A stretch of DNA of 48,985 nt from Elusimicrobiota bacterium (GTDB lineage: Bacteria > Elusimicrobiota > Elusimicrobia > UBA1565 > UBA9628), in assembly GCA_016191335.1 (NCBI GenBank), contig JACPOW010000082.1, positions 1 through 48,985 on the forward strand, in the 5' to 3' direction. A program made the translations under genes and the position numbers. Of this stretch, positions 17,901 through 26,831 are shown one piece after another; the stretch's first letter is position 1; each line of letters opens with the position of its first letter. The notes beneath the pieces were generated by a model. That model was not told the origin of the DNA and did no database searches. It worked only from the letters and a program-made list of their open reading frames with translations.

Positions 17901-20900
17901 CACACCGGCATGTCGGGAACCTCGATGTCGAACCCGTCGCTCGCCGGCATCGCCTTGCTCGTGAAGCTCGCGATGCGCTCGGCCGGGGCCATCACCCCTT
18001 TCGTCGCGGAGAACATGGCCTTCGCGGTGAAGGCCGTCCTCATGCGCACGGCCCGGGACATGGGCGTGCCGGTCTGGTTCCAGGGCGCGGGCTTCGTGGA
18101 CGCGTGGGAGGCCGTTTCGCTCGTCGCGGCCTCCGGCACCCGCGCCCTCGGCACGGGCGCGCGGAACCTGTGGCGCCGCCTGACGGGCGCGGTCGAGGCT
18201 CCGGCCCCGAACGCGTGGGCCTGGCTCGAGCGCCTGAAGGCCGTGCAGGACGCGGAGGACCGCGCGTTCCGCGAGGCGGAGCTCGCGAAGAGCGAGGCCC
18301 AGACCCTGCAGGAGGGGGAGAACACGGACGAGCCCTCCGAGGAGCCCGTGGACCGTTCCGCCGCCGGCAACGCCGTACAGGCCGAGGTCGCCAAGCGCTT
18401 CGCCGTCGCCCGCGACGCCGAGGTCCCGGCCGTGCTCGCGGCGCTCAAGGACGAGGTCTGGCTGGTGCGCCTGCGGGCGGCCGCCGCGCTGATGAACTTG
18501 AAATCGCCCGCCTCCGCGGCCGCCCTCGCCGAGGCGGGGCTCAACGACCCGGACGCGCGGGTCCGCCAGATGGCCTTCCTGGCGCTCGCCGAGATCCCGA
18601 CGCACTCGGTCGACGCGCTTCTGAGCCAGGCGGCGTCGAACGGCTCCTGGGACATCGGCGTCTACGCGGCCTACGCCCTGGCCCGCCGCGGCGACCGCTC
18701 GGCGATCGCCCGGGCCGTCCGGGAGCTCGGCAACGCGGACAAGCGCGCGCGGTTCTCGTCGGTGTGGCTGCTCGGCCAGATCGGCTCCTACGCGACCGCG
18801 GCCGAGGCCGAGGGTCTGTCCGCCCGCGTGCGCGACCGCGGCGAGCGCGGGAACATCCGCCACCTCGCCTCGGCGGCGCTCTCGAACCTGGCCGACGCCG
18901 CGCCCGAGGCCATCAGCGACCGGGTCGTGACGGACCTCCTCGACGCCGCGGGCGTGGAGAACCTCGCGCTGACCCGCACGATCGCCAAGGTCTTCCCCGT
19001 CGCCGTCCGCAGCAAGGCCTTCGTCGCGCGCCTGCGCTCCGAGCCCCTGAAGCCCATCGTCACCGATTTCGTCGTCAGGAACCGCGACGCCATCAACAAG
19101 CCCGGCGCGCTCAGCGAGCTCGTCCAGCTGCTGGCGCGCGCCGCGGGCGTGCCGCTCGACGCGCCGACCTCGCCGATGGACGGGTCGGGCTCGGGCGTCA
19201 CCGGGGTGGACGAGGCGATGGGCCCGGTGGACCTGATCGCCCTGCCGCCGTCGGGCGAGGGCGCGGTCGACGTCGCGACGCTCACGCGCTTCGAGACGAC
19301 GACGAAGGCGACTTTGCCGCGGTCCGGCGCGCTGTGGCTGTCGGTGCCCGAGCACAAGCTCTACGCTCTGACGATTGCCCTCGAGCACCGCGGCTGGACG
19401 GTGCGCCGCTCCCTTCCCTTCTATCCGCTCTCGAACTCCCCCGCCGAGCCGGGCGGGCTGACCCTCGACCTCGGCGACGGAGAGAAGGAGGCCTCGCTGC
19501 CCGCCGACGCCGACCTGTCGCTCGTGCGCGTCCGCGCCGCGGGGGGCGTCTCCGAGGTGCGCGTGATGGCCGCCCTCGAGCTCGTCGCCGAAGCCGCGAG
19601 GAAGGGCGGGCGGCCGGTCATGATCGCGCTGACCCTGGCCGCGCCGACGACGCGCCGCACCCCGCTCTCGGTCCTGATCGACCGCCTCGTGGCGTCCGGG
19701 ATCGGCGTCGTGGTCGGCGCCGGCAACGCGGGCCCGACCAAGGGCACCGTGGCGGCCCCCGGGGACTCGGGCCTGGCCGTGGTCGTCGCGGCGGCGAGCG
19801 CCGACGGCCTGCAGTTCTACTCCTCGCGCGGCACGCCCGAAGCGCCGCGCGTCACCTGGACGGACCTCGTCGACGACCTGCGGCCGGGCGAAGCCCTCGC
19901 CGCGGCGGCCGTCGCCGCGGCCGACGCGGTGCTGGGCACGCCCGCGCCGGCCCCGGCGAAGACCGTCGGCACCGCCGCCGCGGCGGAGCGCACCGCGGCG
20001 AAGCTGGCCGGGCTCGCGCGCGTGCTCGCCGAGGGCATGACGGCGTCCGGCCGCGCGCTGCCCGACGGCTGGTTCCTCTATCTGACGGCGCTGGTCAAGC
20101 GCACGGTGACGCCGCTGCCGTCCTACGGCGAGCACGAGGTCGGCGCGGGCCTGTTCGACTCCGAGGACCGGGCGCTCGACGCCCTGCGCGCGCGCCTGCA
20201 CGACCCCGAGGCGATCGTCCGCGAGGCCAAGGCCTTGGCCGACCAGGCCCGCAGCCGCACGGCCTTCGCTCCGGCGGCCGGCTCCTTGACCGCCGGCCTC
20301 GCCAGCCGCGCCGCGCGCGCCGTCCTGAGCGGCCTCCTCGCGTTCGCGCCCGTCCCGCCGTCCCTGAAGGGGGAGACGCCGCCGGCCGCCGACGCCTCCC
20401 GCTGGTGGAAGGACGCCTCGGCGACGCGGACCTCCGAGACCGTTCCGCTCTATGCGCTCCGTTCGCAAAAAAAGACCGACCCGGGCGTAGGCAAGTACTC
20501 CGACCTGGGGCGCTATTACCGGGACGAGCTCAAGGGCCAGGGCGTCGACGCCGTCCTGCTGCTGCCGCACTTCGCGACGCTCGACGAGAGCCCCTACGCC
20601 CCGGTCAGCCTCTACGCCCTGAACGAGGACCAGATCGACTGGTCCCAGGTCGACGAGGTGCGCGCCGACCCGGCCTTGGCGGAGCGCGTCGTCGCCCCTT
20701 CGCAGAGCGTGGACTACCCCGCCTTGCGCGCGCGGGAGAGCGCCGTCGCCCGCGAGGCCTACTCCCGCTTCGTGAAGGCCGGTGGCGCGGACCGCGCCCG
20801 CGATTTCGCCGAGTTCGCCGCGAAGAACGCCGGCTGGCTCGACGAGTACGCCGAGTTCATGACCCTGTCCGCCCTGATCGGCAAGCCCGTGCTCGACTGG

Positions 20901-23024
20901 ACCGCCGCGGACGAGCGCGCGGCGCGCGCCGCCGTCGAGTTCCCCGTGCTCGTCGCGGTGCGCCGCTGGTCCCAGTGGCTGGCGCGCGCGCAGCTGAAGG
21001 CCGCGGTCGGCGAGGTCCACGCCGCCGGCGGCAAGGTCCTCTTCGACATCCCGATGTTCCGCGCGAAGAACTCCGTGGACGCCTGGAAGCGGCCCGGCCT
21101 GTTCGCCGACCTGCGCACGCGCAACCCCGGCATCATCAACGCCTGGATCCACGAGGACTGGAAGGACCTGGCGCTGTGGCGCTGGTCGGAGCTGAGGAAG
21201 GACGGCTACGCGGCGGCCCTGGACCCTTACCGGCACTGGCTCGACTTCGGCTTCGACGGCGCGCGCGCGGACGCCCTGCACTTCGCCTACAAGTTCGGCA
21301 ACGGCCAGCTCGCCAGCGGCGACGAGCCCGGCGACGAGTTCGTCGCGGCGGTGAGCAGGGTCCTCAGCGACCGCGGCGCCTTCCCGCTCGCGGAGGCGTT
21401 CGAGGGCAAGGACGCGGACGCCCGGCGGCTCGGCTTCCTCACGGTCGGGGGGGACTGGAAGAAGGTCAGCTCCCACGACGACCCGCGCAGCCCCGATTTC
21501 CTCGTGCGCTACTTCGCGGCCCGCCGCGAGGGCTCCTCCGGGGCGAACGCCAAGTTCGTCGCCTACACCCTCGGCGACGAGTGGCGCGACCCGTTCGCCG
21601 TGAAGGAGATGCGCCGCGGGGTCTCCACGTGGCGCTACCGGATCCCTCTGCCCGAGGACGCCGACTACTCCAACCGCGTCCGCGCCGACTCCCGTCCGCA
21701 GCTTCGCATGCTGACGGCGAGCCGCGACGGCGACGTGTGGAAGGCGCCGGGCGCGGCGCGCGCGGCGTTCACGGCCGCCGCCGACGCGTTCGTCAAGCGC
21801 GACGGGGATTCCGTCCAGATCTGGGCCGCGAGCATGGACTGGTTCCTCGAGGAGTGGGGCCGCGACACCTTCATCTCCCTGCCGGGCCTGCTGCTGACGA
21901 CGGGGCGCTTCGCGGACGCGCGCTCCGTCCTGCGCCGCTTCGCCGCCTTCGAGAAGGGCGGATTGATCCCGAACAAGACCGACGGGAAGAACGCGGAGTA
22001 CAACACCGCCGACGCGCCGATGTGGTACGTCCAGGCGATCAAGTCGTACGCGGAGGCCTCGGGCGACTGGGCCTTCGTCGACGAGATGGCTCCCGTCGTC
22101 CGCCGGATCATGGCCGGCTACGAGAAGGGCGCCTCCTACGAGCGCTACGGCCGCAAGAACCGGATCTACATGGACTCCGACGGCCTCGTCGTCACGCCCG
22201 CCCAGGCCACCTGGATGGACGCCGATCCCGAGGGGCGCGACAAGCCGGTCACCCCGCGCAACGGCAAGACCGTCGAGATCAACGCTCTCTGGTACGCGAA
22301 CCTGCGCTTCCTGGCGGCGCTCGAGGCGCGCGCCGGCGACACGAAGGCCGCGGCGGCGCGCAACGCGCTGGCCGACAAGGTGAAGGCGTCGTTCAACGAG
22401 AAGTTCTGGTTCGAGACGGAGGACAACCGCCGCGCCTGGGGCGGGACCGGAGGCGCCCTGCGGGACGTCGTCGAGGGGGATCCGCACGGCGAGGCGATCC
22501 GTCCCAACATGCTGTTCGCGGTCAGCCGCGGCGGCGACCTCCTGAGCCCCGAGCGCCGCCGCGCCGTCGTGCTGGCGGCGACGCGGGACCTGCTGACCCG
22601 GAAGGGGCCGCGCACGCTGTCGGACCGCGACAGCGGCTACCGCGCGCGCTACGACACCTCGAAGCCGCCGCTCGAGAAGGACCTGGCCTACCACCAGGGC
22701 ACGGTCTGGCCCTGGCTGATGGGCGCCTTCGCCGAGGCGCTGGCCCAGGTCCGGCGCGACATGGGCTGGGACGAGGCGAGGACGGGCGACGAGACCCGCG
22801 CGCTGATCACCCCGCTCGTCGAGGCCCTCGCGGGCGTGCCCGAGGGCTCGCTGCCCGAGGTCTACGACGGCGGCGACAACGACCCCGCGCTGAAGGACTT
22901 CTCCCTCGACGATCCCGCGGGCCTGGCGCCGGTGTTCAGGCGCGCGGGCCCCGAGCAGAAGCCGGGCGGCACGCGCTCCCAGGCCTGGAGCGTCGCCGAG
23001 ATCCTGCGCCTCCTCGCCCGTTGA
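14940..23024 (+). CDS. Giant exported fusion: HExxH, subtilase, HEAT, GH-H glucanotransferase and glycogen debranching domains
   Basis: About 2,694 aa. Residues 1-35 are a signal peptide ending in FAQ; 40-190 are Ala/Pro/Ser-rich; about 207-277 hold two membrane spans. H353-ELTH-357 is a zincin motif in an M56-like position after the spans. A subtilase domain follows with D761 (WIDTGAD), H791 (GHGTHVAG), N888 (ASAGNSG) and S995 (GTSMSNP), all intact. HEAT-like repeats lie at about 1140-1330. A second, degenerate subtilase-like region (about 1470-1640) keeps GAGNAGP. Residues about 1830-2270 are a clan GH-H amylomaltase-like domain with D2111 (GARAD), E2152 (LAEAFEG) and D2180 (SSHDDPR). The C-terminus is a GH133 debranching domain (GRDTFISLPGLLL, QATWMDA, YHQGTVWPW). 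The frame is open throughout. The start is ATG in TGATG, or GTG 14937. Confidence 0.9.
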   Translation: MNRNKSPLRRYLSAALSAALVLSSWGPSVSSVFAQQVSGKAASVSVIPQFGLLPVTPGAGLGSPSVLPLMPSPSLSLSPSLAAPSLNAARPIAAPAAAVPAAALVSVKPLIAPAKPVLPAAVVPSALEAVKPSAPGESFGAAAAQDFAERMTGERLVDGNGMVEDAGASVDASVPLAFRRSQLNASRENGAPVIPEPAPPIKPEGEKRGLGFPLALAGLSGLAWGVTEFARWGSHAFTAASAEPTVAGTFLAVAAIGAMALTGVFVLSALVDAVSFVGAVWRGRKATDADLRAFLRAEVLEGRLDGNAAALIKPYRPDNRWKDFTFAFASRGLIWVRPELAATPWLLRQILLHELTHMKASAPRGPPRGALRGLLSAVVSEVRARAVEFKGPGALKQIKVSGLQRALTQTQTSLRLSRPYEVLVLNPDSRELEDPKLYAGLSDGAARVTALNDDQPQKALAESSNRYRAIVLGRATQALPEPKSKDALRLQEVLKQLDSLYVLATRLVVRGDSFSGTSEASAWTDLVERAQRLRENGSSRAMKAFEGEVRKLWRQIASQRLKGVGVSGLMDGLYSGLRDRGFAFLSFGPDDAGVVSWEKLLRYWESADGGQFKVTRVDLEDGGHLLILRKVEARVGLWLRPVQGGRIATSVPNASFTEEGRATARKSLEDAGFGPQLELFDKMEVAVRHVFGADVGRQEIYVTVPRRNASAIRKFVSANAEILGSQSDFQPHLMDSAELQGVKPVWKLGITGAAGSILWIDTGADSTHTDFGGRLDVVDMVDEGTEDWIGHGTHVAGTSISGNEGFLGMARGAKGTMAKVFSRDQPGASDGEIMGSAAIAQKKGVDVISLSLGSRGSSADNLADFFSQLTKQKNVAGEYPIVTASAGNSGPFDRTLSQPAAGVEVIAVAAAAKSKDDGIREISFYSSVGPDIDRRYAIKRFRFKPDITAIGGDVTTSPGSSNVYKEGVYSAKSKDSPRSASDLEDGKHTGMSGTSMSNPSLAGIALLVKLAMRSAGAITPFVAENMAFAVKAVLMRTARDMGVPVWFQGAGFVDAWEAVSLVAASGTRALGTGARNLWRRLTGAVEAPAPNAWAWLERLKAVQDAEDRAFREAELAKSEAQTLQEGENTDEPSEEPVDRSAAGNAVQAEVAKRFAVARDAEVPAVLAALKDEVWLVRLRAAAALMNLKSPASAAALAEAGLNDPDARVRQMAFLALAEIPTHSVDALLSQAASNGSWDIGVYAAYALARRGDRSAIARAVRELGNADKRARFSSVWLLGQIGSYATAAEAEGLSARVRDRGERGNIRHLASAALSNLADAAPEAISDRVVTDLLDAAGVENLALTRTIAKVFPVAVRSKAFVARLRSEPLKPIVTDFVVRNRDAINKPGALSELVQLLARAAGVPLDAPTSPMDGSGSGVTGVDEAMGPVDLIALPPSGEGAVDVATLTRFETTTKATLPRSGALWLSVPEHKLYALTIALEHRGWTVRRSLPFYPLSNSPAEPGGLTLDLGDGEKEASLPADADLSLVRVRAAGGVSEVRVMAALELVAEAARKGGRPVMIALTLAAPTTRRTPLSVLIDRLVASGIGVVVGAGNAGPTKGTVAAPGDSGLAVVVAAASADGLQFYSSRGTPEAPRVTWTDLVDDLRPGEALAAAAVAAADAVLGTPAPAPAKTVGTAAAAERTAAKLAGLARVLAEGMTASGRALPDGWFLYLTALVKRTVTPLPSYGEHEVGAGLFDSEDRALDALRARLHDPEAIVREAKALADQARSRTAFAPAAGSLTAGLASRAARAVLSGLLAFAPVPPSLKGETPPAADASRWWKDASATRTSETVPLYALRSQKKTDPGVGKYSDLGRYYRDELKGQGVDAVLLLPHFATLDESPYAPVSLYALNEDQIDWSQVDEVRADPALAERVVAPSQSVDYPALRARESAVAREAYSRFVKAGGADRARDFAEFAAKNAGWLDEYAEFMTLSALIGKPVLDWTAADERAARAAVEFPVLVAVRRWSQWLARAQLKAAVGEVHAAGGKVLFDIPMFRAKNSVDAWKRPGLFADLRTRNPGIINAWIHEDWKDLALWRWSELRKDGYAAALDPYRHWLDFGFDGARADALHFAYKFGNGQLASGDEPGDEFVAAVSRVLSDRGAFPLAEAFEGKDADARRLGFLTVGGDWKKVSSHDDPRSPDFLVRYFAARREGSSGANAKFVAYTLGDEWRDPFAVKEMRRGVSTWRYRIPLPEDADYSNRVRADSRPQLRMLTASRDGDVWKAPGAARAAFTAAADAFVKRDGDSVQIWAASMDWFLEEWGRDTFISLPGLLLTTGRFADARSVLRRFAAFEKGGLIPNKTDGKNAEYNTADAPMWYVQAIKSYAEASGDWAFVDEMAPVVRRIMAGYEKGASYERYGRKNRIYMDSDGLVVTPAQATWMDADPEGRDKPVTPRNGKTVEINALWYANLRFLAALEARAGDTKAAAARNALADKVKASFNEKFWFETEDNRRAWGGTGGALRDVVEGDPHGEAIRPNMLFAVSRGGDLLSPERRRAVVLAATRDLLTRKGPRTLSDRDSGYRARYDTSKPPLEKDLAYHQGTVWPWLMGAFAEALAQVRRDMGWDEARTGDETRALITPLVEALAGVPEGSLPEVYDGGDNDPALKDFSLDDPAGLAPVFRRAGPEQKPGGTRSQAWSVAEILRLLAR

Positions 23025-23716
23025 GCGCGATCAACTTCGAGATCCTCGCGTACGACGAAACGCCCCTCGGGCCCCTGTGCCTGCGCCGGCGGGAGCTCCT
23101 CGCCGAGCCGGGGACCATCGTGACCGAGGTCTCGCTCAACCATGAGTTCCTGATGAGCAGCTACAACACGGCCTCCGAAAGGGCGCTGGCGTCCGTCGCC
23201 CTGGGCATGAGGCCGGGAGAGGAGCTGGACGTGCTCGTCGGCGGCCTCGGGCTGGGCTACACGGCGCGCGAGGCCCTCGCCTCCCCGCGGGTCGGCGCGG
23301 TCGAGGTCGTCGAGTTCCTGCCGCAGGTGATCGGCTGGCTCGAGGCGGGCCTGATCCCTCTCGCGGCCGAGCTCAAGGCCGATCCGCGCCTGCGGGTCGT
23401 CCGGGACGACGTGTACCGCCTCCTCGCGCGGTCCCCGGAGCGCCTGCACGACCTCGTCCTGATCGACGTCGACCACTCTCCCGACGACCGCCTGACCGCG
23501 GCCAACGGCCTTTTCTACACGCGGGAGGGGCTCGAGGCGGCGAAGGCGCATCTCAAGCCCGGCGGCGTGCTCGGCGTCTGGTCCTACGCCGAGAGCTCCC
23601 CGTTCGCCGAGGCCCTGCGCGGGACCTTCCGCGAGGTCCGCGTCGAACGCGTCGAGTTCAAGAACCGCTTCATCGGCGAGGTCCAGACCGACTGGCTGTT
23701 CTTCGCGAGGCCCTAG
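23021..23716 (+). CDS. Spermidine-synthase-like methyltransferase-fold protein
   Basis: A 231-aa cytosolic protein with the Rossmann fold of polyamine synthases. VLVGGLGLGYTAREAL is the cofactor glycine motif, followed by the acidic VEVVEFLPQVIGW and the LVLIDVDHSPDD block in the place of the catalytic Asp of SpeE. Motifs around putrescine binding are not obvious, so it may be a methyltransferase or SpeE paralogue. The TTG at 23021 overlaps the TGA of the giant gene (TTGA) and gives a family-like N-terminus, so translation is coupled to the fusion protein. Convergent with the response regulator, 12 bp apart. Confidence 0.8.
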   Translation: MSAINFEILAYDETPLGPLCLRRRELLAEPGTIVTEVSLNHEFLMSSYNTASERALASVALGMRPGEELDVLVGGLGLGYTAREALASPRVGAVEVVEFLPQVIGWLEAGLIPLAAELKADPRLRVVRDDVYRLLARSPERLHDLVLIDVDHSPDDRLTAANGLFYTREGLEAAKAHLKPGGVLGVWSYAESSPFAEALRGTFREVRVERVEFKNRFIGEVQTDWLFFARP

Positions 23717-23728
23717 GCGCGAGGCCCT

Positions 23729-24157
23729 TCACGGGCAGGGGCGGTTGAGCAGGAGCCAGTACAGCCCCAGCTCCTTGACGGCGGCCGCGAAGGCCGCGAA
23801 ATCGACCGGCTTGCAGACGTAGCTGTTCGCGCCGAGGTGATAGCTCTTGATCCGGTCGTTCTCCTCGTCCGAGGAACTCAGCACGACCACGGGCAGGTGA
23901 GCCGTGCGCTCGTCCCCGCGGATCCGCCTCAGGACCTCGAGGCCGTCGATCTTCGGCAGGTGCAGGTCGAGGAGGACGACCATCGGCCGCACGGGCGCCC
24001 CGGAGGGACCGGAGGCGTGGAGCAGTTCGAGCGCCGCCTGTCCGTCGCGGGCGACGACGACGTCGTTGGCGACGCCGCTCTTGCGCAGCGACATCAGCAT
24101 GAGCTTCTCGTCGTCGGTGTTGTCCTCGACCATGAGGATGACCTTCTTCTCGATCAT
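23729..24157 (-). CDS. Single-domain response regulator (Rcp1-like)
   Basis: A 142-aa receiver domain without an output domain. The acidic pocket is EDNTDD (residues 11-16), the phosphoacceptor is D64 (LLDLHLP), the switch Ser lies in VLSSSDEE, and the Lys in YVCKPVD. The extended beta4-alpha4 region (DRIKSYHLGANSYVCKP) is typical of Rcp1-type regulators paired with bacteriophytochrome-like kinases. The ATG overlaps the kinase TGA (ATGA), so it is the last gene of the operon and is probably the direct partner of that kinase. The output must pass through protein-protein contact. Confidence 0.93.
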   Translation of the reverse strand: MIEKKVILMVEDNTDDEKLMLMSLRKSGVANDVVVARDGQAALELLHASGPSGAPVRPMVVLLDLHLPKIDGLEVLRRIRGDERTAHLPVVVLSSSDEENDRIKSYHLGANSYVCKPVDFAAFAAAVKELGLYWLLLNRPCP

Positions 24158-25953
24158 GACTTTCGCTCCCACAGGGTGAAATAGAAGGCGGCGCCGCGCT
24201 CCACCGCGCTCTCCGCCCAGACGCGCCCCCCGTGGCGCGAGATCACGCGCTGGACGGTGGCCAGGCCGATGCCGGTGCCCTCGAACTCGTTCGCCGCGTG
24301 CAGGCGCGTGAAGGGCTCGAACAGCCGCTTGGACAGCGACATGTCGAACCCGGCGCCGTCGTCCCGCACGAAATAGACGGTGCTCCCGCCCCGGTTCTCC
24401 GCGCCGAACTCGATGCGCGCGGTCGGATGCTTGCCTGTGTACTTCCAGGCGTTGCCCAGGAGGTTGACGAGGGTCACGCGCAGCAGGTTCGCGTCGCCCC
24501 ACGCCCGGACGTTGGGGGCGACCACGAAGTCGACCTGGCGGCCGGGCTCGGATCGTCTCAGCTCGTCGCCGATCGCCGCGGCCAGCGCGCTGAGATCCAC
24601 GCTCTCGGGCCGAAGGACGGTCCGCGTGATGCGGGAGAGGTTGAGCAGGTCGTCGATCAGGTGCCCCATGCGCTTGCTGCCCTGGCGGACCCGGGTGAGA
24701 TAGTCCTTCCCGGCCTCGTCGAGCCTGCCGGAGTATTCCGAGAGGAGGAGCTGGCTGAAGCCGTCCACCGCGCGCAGCGGCGCGCGCAGGTCGTGGGCCA
24801 CCGAGTAGCTGAAGGTCTCGAGCTCGCGGTTCGAGGCCTCGGCGGCGAGCTTGGCCGCGAGCAGGGCCTCCTCGCTGCGCTTGCGCGCCGTGATGTCCTT
24901 GGCCACGCCGATGAAGCCGCGCAGGCGCCCGTCGCGGCCGCGGAACACCGTCGAGGAGTAGAGGGCCGGCATGCGCCCTCCGTTCTTGACGCGCAGCACG
25001 ACCTCGGCGTCGCGGACGACCTCCTCCTTCGGCGGCGACTCGAAGATCGCGTCGAGCGGCCGTCCGACGACCTCGGAGCCGTCGAGGGCCTCCGCGGCCG
25101 CGCGATTGACGGTCTGTATGCGCCCCTCGGGGTCGGTGACCACGAGCATGTCGTCCATGTTCTCCAATATGCCCTCGACGTATTCCTTGGACACGGTCGT
25201 CCGCGCCAGCTCGCCGCTCATGGCGTTGAAGCTCTCCGCGAGCTCGCCCAGCTCGTCGCGCGAGAGCACGGGCACCTTGACGTCGAACTGGCCCCGGCCG
25301 ATGCGCGCGATGCCCGCCATCAGCCCGTGGATCGGCGCCAGCATGCCTCGGGCGAGCAGGACGAAGAGGCCGCAGACGATCGCGCCGATCAGGACGACGA
25401 TCAGCGAGATGTCGCGGAGGATGCGCGTCTCGGTCTCCTCGGGCGCGCGCAGCGGCACGGCGAGCTTGAGCGTCCCCAAGCGGCTTTTCAAGCCCGTCCG
25501 CAGCGGGCCGGACAGAAGGAACTCCTCGTCCGCGGCGGGGGGCCAGACCGGGACGGTGATGAGGAGCACGGGCTCCCCTCGCACGATGCCCTTCTTCAGC
25601 CGCGGCTCCCCCGCGGAGAGGCCCGCCCTCGTGAATTCGTCGACTTCGACCCGGCCCCTCTCGGTGACCGTCGTGTGCGCGAGGACCTTGCCGTCCGGAT
25701 CGAGCGCCGCCGCGTACAGGGCGCCTTCCTCCCGTTGGAGCTTCTGAAGGACCGGCAGCAGGTCGGTCTCGCGGCCGGAGGCGAGGGCCGCGGCCAGGTC
25801 GTGCATCGAGGCGATCGCGAGCACGACCGAGCTCTTCTCGATCCCTCCGATGATGATCGAATGGACCGAGCCTTGGATCAGCACGAGCACGAGGACCGAG
25901 GCGAGGAGTCCCGCCCCCAGGATGAGCGCGAGGAACTTGGCCTGGAGCTTCAT
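24154..25953 (-). CDS. Membrane sensor histidine kinase (HAMP-PAS-HisKA-HATPase)
   Basis: A 599-aa kinase. Membrane span 1 is at about residues 7-29, a periplasmic sensor domain at about 30-185, and span 2 at about 186-208 (SLIVVLIGAIVCGLFVLLA). A HAMP linker (LAPIHGLMAGIARIGRGQF) and a PAS domain (ENMDDMLVVTDPEGRI) follow. The phosphorylated His is H387 in SVAHDLRAPLRAVDGF. The ATPase domain shows NLLGNAWKY, DDGAGFD and GTGIGLA. Its start overlaps the stop of the binding-protein gene and its stop overlaps the response regulator start (both ATGA). The periplasmic domain may read the state of the co-encoded binding protein. Confidence 0.95.
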   Translation of the reverse strand: MKLQAKFLALILGAGLLASVLVLVLIQGSVHSIIIGGIEKSSVVLAIASMHDLAAALASGRETDLLPVLQKLQREEGALYAAALDPDGKVLAHTTVTERGRVEVDEFTRAGLSAGEPRLKKGIVRGEPVLLITVPVWPPAADEEFLLSGPLRTGLKSRLGTLKLAVPLRAPEETETRILRDISLIVVLIGAIVCGLFVLLARGMLAPIHGLMAGIARIGRGQFDVKVPVLSRDELGELAESFNAMSGELARTTVSKEYVEGILENMDDMLVVTDPEGRIQTVNRAAAEALDGSEVVGRPLDAIFESPPKEEVVRDAEVVLRVKNGGRMPALYSSTVFRGRDGRLRGFIGVAKDITARKRSEEALLAAKLAAEASNRELETFSYSVAHDLRAPLRAVDGFSQLLLSEYSGRLDEAGKDYLTRVRQGSKRMGHLIDDLLNLSRITRTVLRPESVDLSALAAAIGDELRRSEPGRQVDFVVAPNVRAWGDANLLRVTLVNLLGNAWKYTGKHPTARIEFGAENRGGSTVYFVRDDGAGFDMSLSKRLFEPFTRLHAANEFEGTGIGLATVQRVISRHGGRVWAESAVERGAAFYFTLWERKS

Positions 25954-26831
25954 CGCAGAGCCTCGACGTCCTTGCCGAGCCCGTTCTGCGGGAGGGCGAG
26001 GCCCGAGTTCTTCGCCGACTCGAGGTTGACCGTGATCGAGGTCCGCGTCGGGTAGACGACCTCGGGGAGCTCCTCGCCGGCCAGCGCGCGCCGGGCCAGG
26101 TCCGCGGCGAGCCGCCCCTCCTCCTCGGCGCCGACGGACACCGCCGCGGCCGCCCCGGCGACGGCGAGGCCCCGGGTCGGGGCGTAGAAGGGGACGCGGT
26201 TGTCCCAGGAGAACTGCTTGATCGTCTGGAAGTTCTCGGGGGTGGCCAGGCTCGGGTCGGGAGCGAGCCAGATCGCGTCGGCCTTGGCCGCGAGCAGGGC
26301 CCGGAGCGCGGAAGGGACGCCGTTCGGGCCGGCCGCCCGCGGCGAGACGATCTCCACCCCGATGGCGGCGCCCGCCCGCCGGAGGTCCGGGATATAGCCC
26401 GCCGTGTCCCTCCCGTCGGACAGGACCGCCAGGCGCTTGAGGCCGGGCTGGAGCCGGCGCAGCTCCGAGAGGAGCCTTCCCGGCGCCGGCTTCATCGACA
26501 CGAAGACGAACGGGCCCCGGTGACGCAGGCGCGCGCCGAGCCCGGGCGCCATGCACGCGATCAAGAGCGCGTCGGCCGGGTAGGGCTGGACGGCCGCCTC
26601 TCCCCCGAAGGCGACGACGACGCGCGCTCCGGCGGCGGGCGGACGCGCCGGAAGGCGGACGCGCGGGACCTCGCGCCCGAACGCCTTCAGGAAGCCGTCG
26701 AACGCCGCCTGGTAGGGGCCCGGCGCGGAGCTGAGGACGGCGATGACCTCCTGCGCCGGGGCCGGAGACGCGGCCGCGAGCGCCGCGATCAGCAGCAAGG
26801 CGGACGGCGCGGCGGCGCGGTCGGAGCTCAT
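25950..26831 (-). CDS. Periplasmic substrate-binding protein (ABC_sub_bind/TrpX-like)
   Basis: A 293-aa exported protein with a signal peptide ending PAPAQ. It fits the ABC-type substrate-binding family PF04392: EVIAVLSSAPGPYQAAFDGFLKAF near the start, MKPAPGRLLSELRRLQPGLKRLAVLSDG in the middle, and the C-terminal GRLAADLARRALAGEELPEVVYPTRTSITVNLESAKNSGL. No permease or ATPase gene is nearby; instead it heads an operon with a histidine kinase and response regulator, so it may be a ligand sensor rather than a transport protein. TAGAAT at 26844-26849 (minus strand) ends 12 nt before the ATG, giving a leader of about 5 nt. Confidence 0.87.
   Translation of the reverse strand: MSSDRAAAPSALLLIAALAAASPAPAQEVIAVLSSAPGPYQAAFDGFLKAFGREVPRVRLPARPPAAGARVVVAFGGEAAVQPYPADALLIACMAPGLGARLRHRGPFVFVSMKPAPGRLLSELRRLQPGLKRLAVLSDGRDTAGYIPDLRRAGAAIGVEIVSPRAAGPNGVPSALRALLAAKADAIWLAPDPSLATPENFQTIKQFSWDNRVPFYAPTRGLAVAGAAAAVSVGAEEEGRLAADLARRALAGEELPEVVYPTRTSITVNLESAKNSGLALPQNGLGKDVEALR

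Noticed and set aside
17445..22694. Minus-strand open frame of about 1,749 codons opposite the giant gene
   Set aside because: Low-complexity Arg/Gly/Val/Leu translation typical of antisense GC-rich DNA; the plus strand carries intact catalytic motifs throughout.
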